A stretch of 64,000 bases of DNA, taken from contig NZ_JASCXJ010000008.1 of assembly GCF_030271535.1 (NCBI RefSeq), positions 62,001-126,000 on the forward strand, written 5' to 3'. How positions within the stretch are numbered: position 1 is the stretch's first letter; the number at the start of each line of letters is the position of its first letter. Below, piece after piece: positions 60,503 to 64,000 of this stretch. The stretch is from Nocardiopsis sp. ATB16-24. GTDB lineage: Bacteria; Actinomycetota; Actinomycetes; Streptosporangiales; Streptosporangiaceae. Position numbers and translations under genes: made by a program. The notes below the pieces were generated by a model. It saw nothing but the letters and a program-made list of their open reading frames with translations. It searched no databases and was not told the DNA's origin.

Positions 60503-63500
60503 GTGAGCTTCCGATCGCCCGGCGCACCACCTGCGCGTATGCCTCGCCGATCAAGGTTGCTCGCGCCAGTCGCGGCTACCGTGGTCGTCATCATCGCGGG
60601 GCTGATGCTCGCCGCGAACTTCTGGACCGACTACCTGTGGTTCCAGTCCACCGGTTTCACCTCGGTCTTCCTGACCGAGTTGTGGACCCGCGTGCTGCTG
60701 TTCGCCGTCGCCGGCCTGGTCATGGCCGTCATCGTCGGCGCGAGCATCTTCTTCGCCTACCGCTCCCGGCCCGGCATCCGGCCGATGAGCCTGGAGCAGC
60801 AGGGCCTGGACCGTTACAGGCAGTCCATCGATCCGCACCGCAAGCTGTTCTTCTGGATCACCGTGGGCGCCCTCGCCCTGCTGGCGGGAGCCGCGGCCAG
60901 CGGTGACTGGCGCGCCTACCTACAGTTCATGAACGGCGTCGAGTTCGGGGTGAACGACCCCGAGTTCCAGATGGACGTCGCGTTCTTCGCGTTCACCTAT
61001 CCGTTCCTGCGCATCCTGCTCGGATACCTGTACGCGGCCGTCATCCTGGCGTTCATCGCCGCGGTGATCGTGCACTACCTGTACGGAGGTGTGCGCCTAC
61101 AGAACGACACGGGTCAGCGCGCCACTCCCTCCGCACGCGTGCACCTGTCGGTCCTCCTGGGACTGTTCGTGCTGCTGCGCGCCGGTTCCTACTGGTTGGA
61201 CCGCTACGGACTGGTCTTCTCCAACCGCGGCTACACCTTCGGTGCCTCGTACACCGACGTGAACGCGGTCAAGACCGCTCTGCTGATCCTCACCGTGATC
61301 TCGGTCATCTGCGCCGTGCTGTTCTTCGCCAACATCTACTTCAAGAACACCATGGTCCCCATGGCCAGCCTCGGACTGCTGGTGCTGTCGGGTGTCCTGG
61401 TCGGCGTGGCCTACCCCGAGATCGTCCAGCGCTTCCAGGTCAACCCGAACGAGCAGCGCCTGGAGAGCCCGTACATCGAGCGCAACATCGAGTACACGCG
61501 TGAGGCCTACGACATCGCCGACGCCGACGTGCAGGCCTACGACGCCACCACCGAACTCAGCGCTCAGGACCTGGTGGAGGAGTCCCAGGGGACCACGGTC
61601 CGCCTGGCCGACCCCTCGGTGGTCTCGCAGACCTTCCAGCAGATGCAGCAGGTCCGTGGCTTCTACCAGTTCCCCGAGGTCCTGGAGGTGGACCGCTACC
61701 CGGACGCGGAGGGCAACCTGATCGACACGATCGTGGCCGTCCGTGAACTGGACGGTCCTCCCTCGGACCAGGACAACTGGCTCAACCGGCACCTGATCTA
61801 CACCCACGGCTACGGAATGGTCGCCGCCGCGGGCACGCAGATCGACGCGGAGGGACGACCGGTCTTCACCGAGTACAACATTCCGCCGCGCGGCGAGCTG
61901 AGCGACGTCGTGGGCGAGTACCAGCCGCGCATCTACTACGGACGCGAAGGGGCCGACTACGTCATCGTCCAGGCGGAGGAGGAGTACGACTATCCTCTCG
62001 ACGCCGAGGAGGACGCGGGCGACGTACCGACCCTGGAGGACGCGGTCGAGCCCGAGGTCACCCCGAGTCCGGACGAGGCACGCGCCCCGGCCGACTCCGA
62101 CCAGGAGAACGCGGAGCAGACCGAGGAGACCGACGGCGAGGCTCCGGCGGAGGAGGGCGCCGAACAGGACACGAGCGGCGACTCCCAGGCCTACAACCGC
62201 TACGACGGTAGCGGCGGAGTCCAGCTCAAGGGCTTCTTCGAGCGGATCCTGTACGCGATCAAGTACCAGGAACCCAACATCCTGCTCAACAGCGCCATCA
62301 CCGACGACTCGCGCATCCTCTACGAGCGCGACCCGCTGGAGCGGGTGGAGAAGGTGGCCCCGTTCCTGACCGTGGACAGCCGTCCCTACCCGGCGGTGGT
62401 GGACGGCAAGGTCGTGTGGATCGTGGACGCCTACACCACCTCCGACGGCTATCCGTACGCGAACCGGCTCGACTTCAGCCAGGCCGTGACGGACACCTTC
62501 ACCGACGGTGCCTTCCAGCAGGTGGGAGCACTGCCGGGCAACGAGGTCAACTACATCCGCAACTCGGTCAAGGCGACCGTCGACGCCTACGACGGCACCG
62601 TCACCCTGTACGCCTGGGACGAGGAGGACCCCGTCCTGAAGACGTGGATGCAGGCCTTCCCCGACATCGTCGAGGGCAGGGACCAGATGAGCGAGGAGCT
62701 CATCGACCACCTGCGCTACCCCGACGACCTGTTCAAGGTGCAGCGGCAGATCATGCGCGAGTACCACGTGACGAACGCCGCCGCCTACTACGGCGGTCAG
62801 GACTTCTGGACGGTGCCCACCGACCCCACCGGTGGGACCGAGGCTCCCGAGCCGCCCTACCGACAGACCATCCACTACCCGGGTGAGGAGGAGGCCACCT
62901 TCTCGCTGACCACCACGTTCGTGCCGCGTGGTCGTGAGAACCTCGCGGCCTTCATGGCGGTGGACAGCGATCCGCGGTCGGAGGACTACGGTCAGCTGAA
63001 GCTGCTGGAGCTGCCACGGAGCACGGTGATCTTCGGTCCCGGACAGGTGCAGAACGCCTTCGACGCCGACGCCGCCGTCCGTGAGGTGCTCCTGCCTCTG
63101 GAACAGTCCAACGCCGAGGTGACGCGGGGCAACCTGCTCACGTTGCCGTTCGCGGGCGGTCTGCTCTACGTCGAGCCTCTGTACGTGCAGGCCGGCGGCG
63201 GAGGAGCCGCGTCCTTCCCGCTGTTGCAGCAGGTCATGGTCGGTTTCGGTGAGGAGGTCGCGATCGGCAGCAACCTGCCGGACGCGCTCAGCAACCTCTT
63301 CGACGGGGACGCCACGGCCCCGGAGGAGGGCACCGAGGAGACCCCGGAGGAGACTCCCGAGGAGGGCTCCGCCGGCGAGGAGGAAGGCGGCGGGGACCAG
63401 GACCTCACCGAGGCCCTCAACGAGGCCGTCGAGGCCTGGGAGGAGGCCCAGGAGTCGAACGAGGAGGCCAACGAGCGCCTGCGTGAGGCACTGGAGGCCA

Positions 63501-63523
63501 TCCAGGAGGAGATGGACAACTAG
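60503..63523 (+). CDS. UPF0182-family large membrane protein
   Basis: 1006 residues from GTG 60503, which has GAGGGGGAGG upstream. Residues 20-320 hold seven or so membrane segments (VVVIIAGLMLAANFWTDYLW, VLLFAVAGLVMAVIVGASIF). The rest is a large extracellular region (FQVNPNEQRLESPYIERNIE, YTREAYDIADADVQAYDATT). Two acidic linkers, at about 495-565 and 930-965, and an acidic coiled C terminus (EANERLREALEAIQEEMDN) are typical. Function is unknown although the family is very conserved in actinobacteria (Rv3193c is a homologue). It is followed by tRNA-fMet. Confidence 0.93.
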   Translation: MSFRSPGAPPARMPRRSRLLAPVAATVVVIIAGLMLAANFWTDYLWFQSTGFTSVFLTELWTRVLLFAVAGLVMAVIVGASIFFAYRSRPGIRPMSLEQQGLDRYRQSIDPHRKLFFWITVGALALLAGAAASGDWRAYLQFMNGVEFGVNDPEFQMDVAFFAFTYPFLRILLGYLYAAVILAFIAAVIVHYLYGGVRLQNDTGQRATPSARVHLSVLLGLFVLLRAGSYWLDRYGLVFSNRGYTFGASYTDVNAVKTALLILTVISVICAVLFFANIYFKNTMVPMASLGLLVLSGVLVGVAYPEIVQRFQVNPNEQRLESPYIERNIEYTREAYDIADADVQAYDATTELSAQDLVEESQGTTVRLADPSVVSQTFQQMQQVRGFYQFPEVLEVDRYPDAEGNLIDTIVAVRELDGPPSDQDNWLNRHLIYTHGYGMVAAAGTQIDAEGRPVFTEYNIPPRGELSDVVGEYQPRIYYGREGADYVIVQAEEEYDYPLDAEEDAGDVPTLEDAVEPEVTPSPDEARAPADSDQENAEQTEETDGEAPAEEGAEQDTSGDSQAYNRYDGSGGVQLKGFFERILYAIKYQEPNILLNSAITDDSRILYERDPLERVEKVAPFLTVDSRPYPAVVDGKVVWIVDAYTTSDGYPYANRLDFSQAVTDTFTDGAFQQVGALPGNEVNYIRNSVKATVDAYDGTVTLYAWDEEDPVLKTWMQAFPDIVEGRDQMSEELIDHLRYPDDLFKVQRQIMREYHVTNAAAYYGGQDFWTVPTDPTGGTEAPEPPYRQTIHYPGEEEATFSLTTTFVPRGRENLAAFMAVDSDPRSEDYGQLKLLELPRSTVIFGPGQVQNAFDADAAVREVLLPLEQSNAEVTRGNLLTLPFAGGLLYVEPLYVQAGGGGAASFPLLQQVMVGFGEEVAIGSNLPDALSNLFDGDATAPEEGTEETPEETPEEGSAGEEEGGGDQDLTEALNEAVEAWEEAQESNEEANERLREALEAIQEEMDN

Positions 63524-63704
63524 GCGGTCCTCTCCGAGGCCTCCGACGAACAGCGCGTGGTCCGCCGCTCCCGCGGCGGAGACGGGGCGGGACTCCGGGT
63601 CCCGCCCCGTCCGCGTTCCCACGACTCCATGGGTCCGGTGGATCGCGTACCGATCCGTTGATTTGGGTTATCGCCCCGAGCGCGCTACTGTGGAGATAAG
63701 ACAA

Positions 63705-63781
63705 CGCGGGGTGGAGCAGTTCGGTAGCTCGCTGGGCTCATAACCCAGAGGTCGCAGGTTCAAATCCTGTCCCCGCTACCA
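63705..63781 (+). tRNA. Initiator tRNA-fMet (CAT anticodon)
   Basis: 77 nt including encoded CCA. The acceptor strands CGCGGGG and CCCCGCT leave the first base pair unpaired (C1 opposite T72), an initiator feature. The anticodon stem has three G-C pairs (GGG/CCC) around CTCATAA, with the anticodon at 63739-63741. The T loop is GTTCAAATC. These features separate it from elongator tRNA-Met and tRNA-Ile2. Confidence 0.97.
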
Positions 63782-63786
63782 GACCC

Positions 63787-63816
63787 GGACCCGGGAGAAA
63801 TCCCGGGTCCGTTGGT
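63787..63816 (+). terminator. Terminator after tRNA-fMet
   Basis: GGACCCGGGA (63787-63796), loop GAAA, TCCCGGGTCC (63801-63810), then GTTGGTTTTC. A perfect 10-bp stem with a stable GNRA loop and T-rich tail, 5 nt after the CCA. Confidence 0.8.
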
Positions 63817-63894
63817 TTTCTCCGTCTTTTCCGGCACGGGCATGAAAGTGCTCACGGTACCTTCGTGGAGGACGGGAGCCGACGGAGGACCTGG

Positions 63895-64000
63895 TAGTAT
63901 GGCTTCGGCCCGGTCGGGAAACCGGCGGGTGGAAGGGGAGGATCTCCACGGTTTTCCGGAAGGAAAGCCGATTTGCTCCTCAGGGAGTAAGCCCCTAAAA
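63895..64000 (+). promoter_or_regulatory. Promoter and structured leader of a transcript beyond the window
   Basis: TAGTAT (63895-63900) is a good -10. Downstream are two hairpins. CCGGT (63910-63914) pairs with ACCGG (63921-63925). CGGTTTTCC (63949-63957) pairs with GGAAAGCCG (63962-63970) around GGAA with one G-U pair. There is no start codon with a ribosome site in the last 100 bases. It may be a riboswitch-like leader, an RNA gene or a ribosomal leader; I do not recognise a class. Confidence 0.4.

Overview
The window is high-GC DNA with actinobacterial gene content: WhiB7, a mycoredoxin, AdnAB, UvrD2, a PPA1309-family protein, a UPF0182 membrane protein, a DUF6758 protein and an actinobacterial-type initiator tRNA. 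Family content and gene order suggest a filamentous actinomycete of the Streptomyces/Nocardiopsis kind; I cannot name a species from sequence alone. No prophage, insertion sequence, CRISPR array or replication origin is visible. The window looks like chromosomal core with one accessory sugar cluster.

Layout. 1-6.2 kb: the start of a divergent MarR-type regulator gene, then a stressosome-like partner-switching operon. It comprises a GAF-PP2C phosphatase, RsbR-, RsbS- and RsbT-like proteins, a fused kinase-RsbX protein and an RsbU-like phosphatase, with stop/start overlaps. 6.3-6.9 kb: a nitroreductase. 7-17.3 kb: a cell-surface polysaccharide cluster. WecB-like and WecC-like enzymes together would make UDP-ManNAcA, and they sit with glycosyltransferases, a coiled-coil protein of unknown function and two doubtful small ORFs. 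17.4-21.3 kb: an OmpR-type two-component system and two membrane proteins. 21.4-30.4 kb: a probably frame-disrupted small gene, RecD2, MutT, TypA, DUF6758, a PHP phosphoesterase, a metallo-beta-lactamase-fold protein without its metal ligands, and an alpha/beta hydrolase.

30.5-39.1 kb: a DEAD-box helicase with a long structured leader, a ferritin-like protein, small proteins, a TM-helix channel-like protein, a TetR regulator, MoeZ followed by two very long hairpins, an SPW-type membrane protein and an alkyltransferase-like protein. 39.1-52.4 kb: AdnA-AdnB, an M20 dipeptidase, NudC, an ANTAR protein, mycoredoxin, UvrD2 and TesB. This resembles the mycobacterial Rv3198c-Rv3202c neighbourhood and combines DNA-break processing with redox and NAD(H) quality control.

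52.6-53.8 kb: the whiB7 control region. It has an AT-rich box abutting a -35, a leader ORF of about 116 codons, an intrinsic terminator just after that ORF, then whiB7. This is the arrangement expected for ribosome-dependent attenuation. 54-63.8 kb: a YgjP-like metallopeptidase, a Nudix hydrolase, a zincin-like protease, an NAD-dependent epimerase, MoaE, a PDZ-Lon (YlbL) protease, a PPA1309 protein, a UPF0182 protein and tRNA-fMet. The window closes in the promoter and structured leader of an unseen transcript.

Two patterns recur. Many genes have a -10-like hexamer 6-9 nt before the start codon and no Shine-Dalgarno, suggesting leaderless mRNAs. Many gene junctions carry perfect GC-rich hairpins of 9-21 bp.
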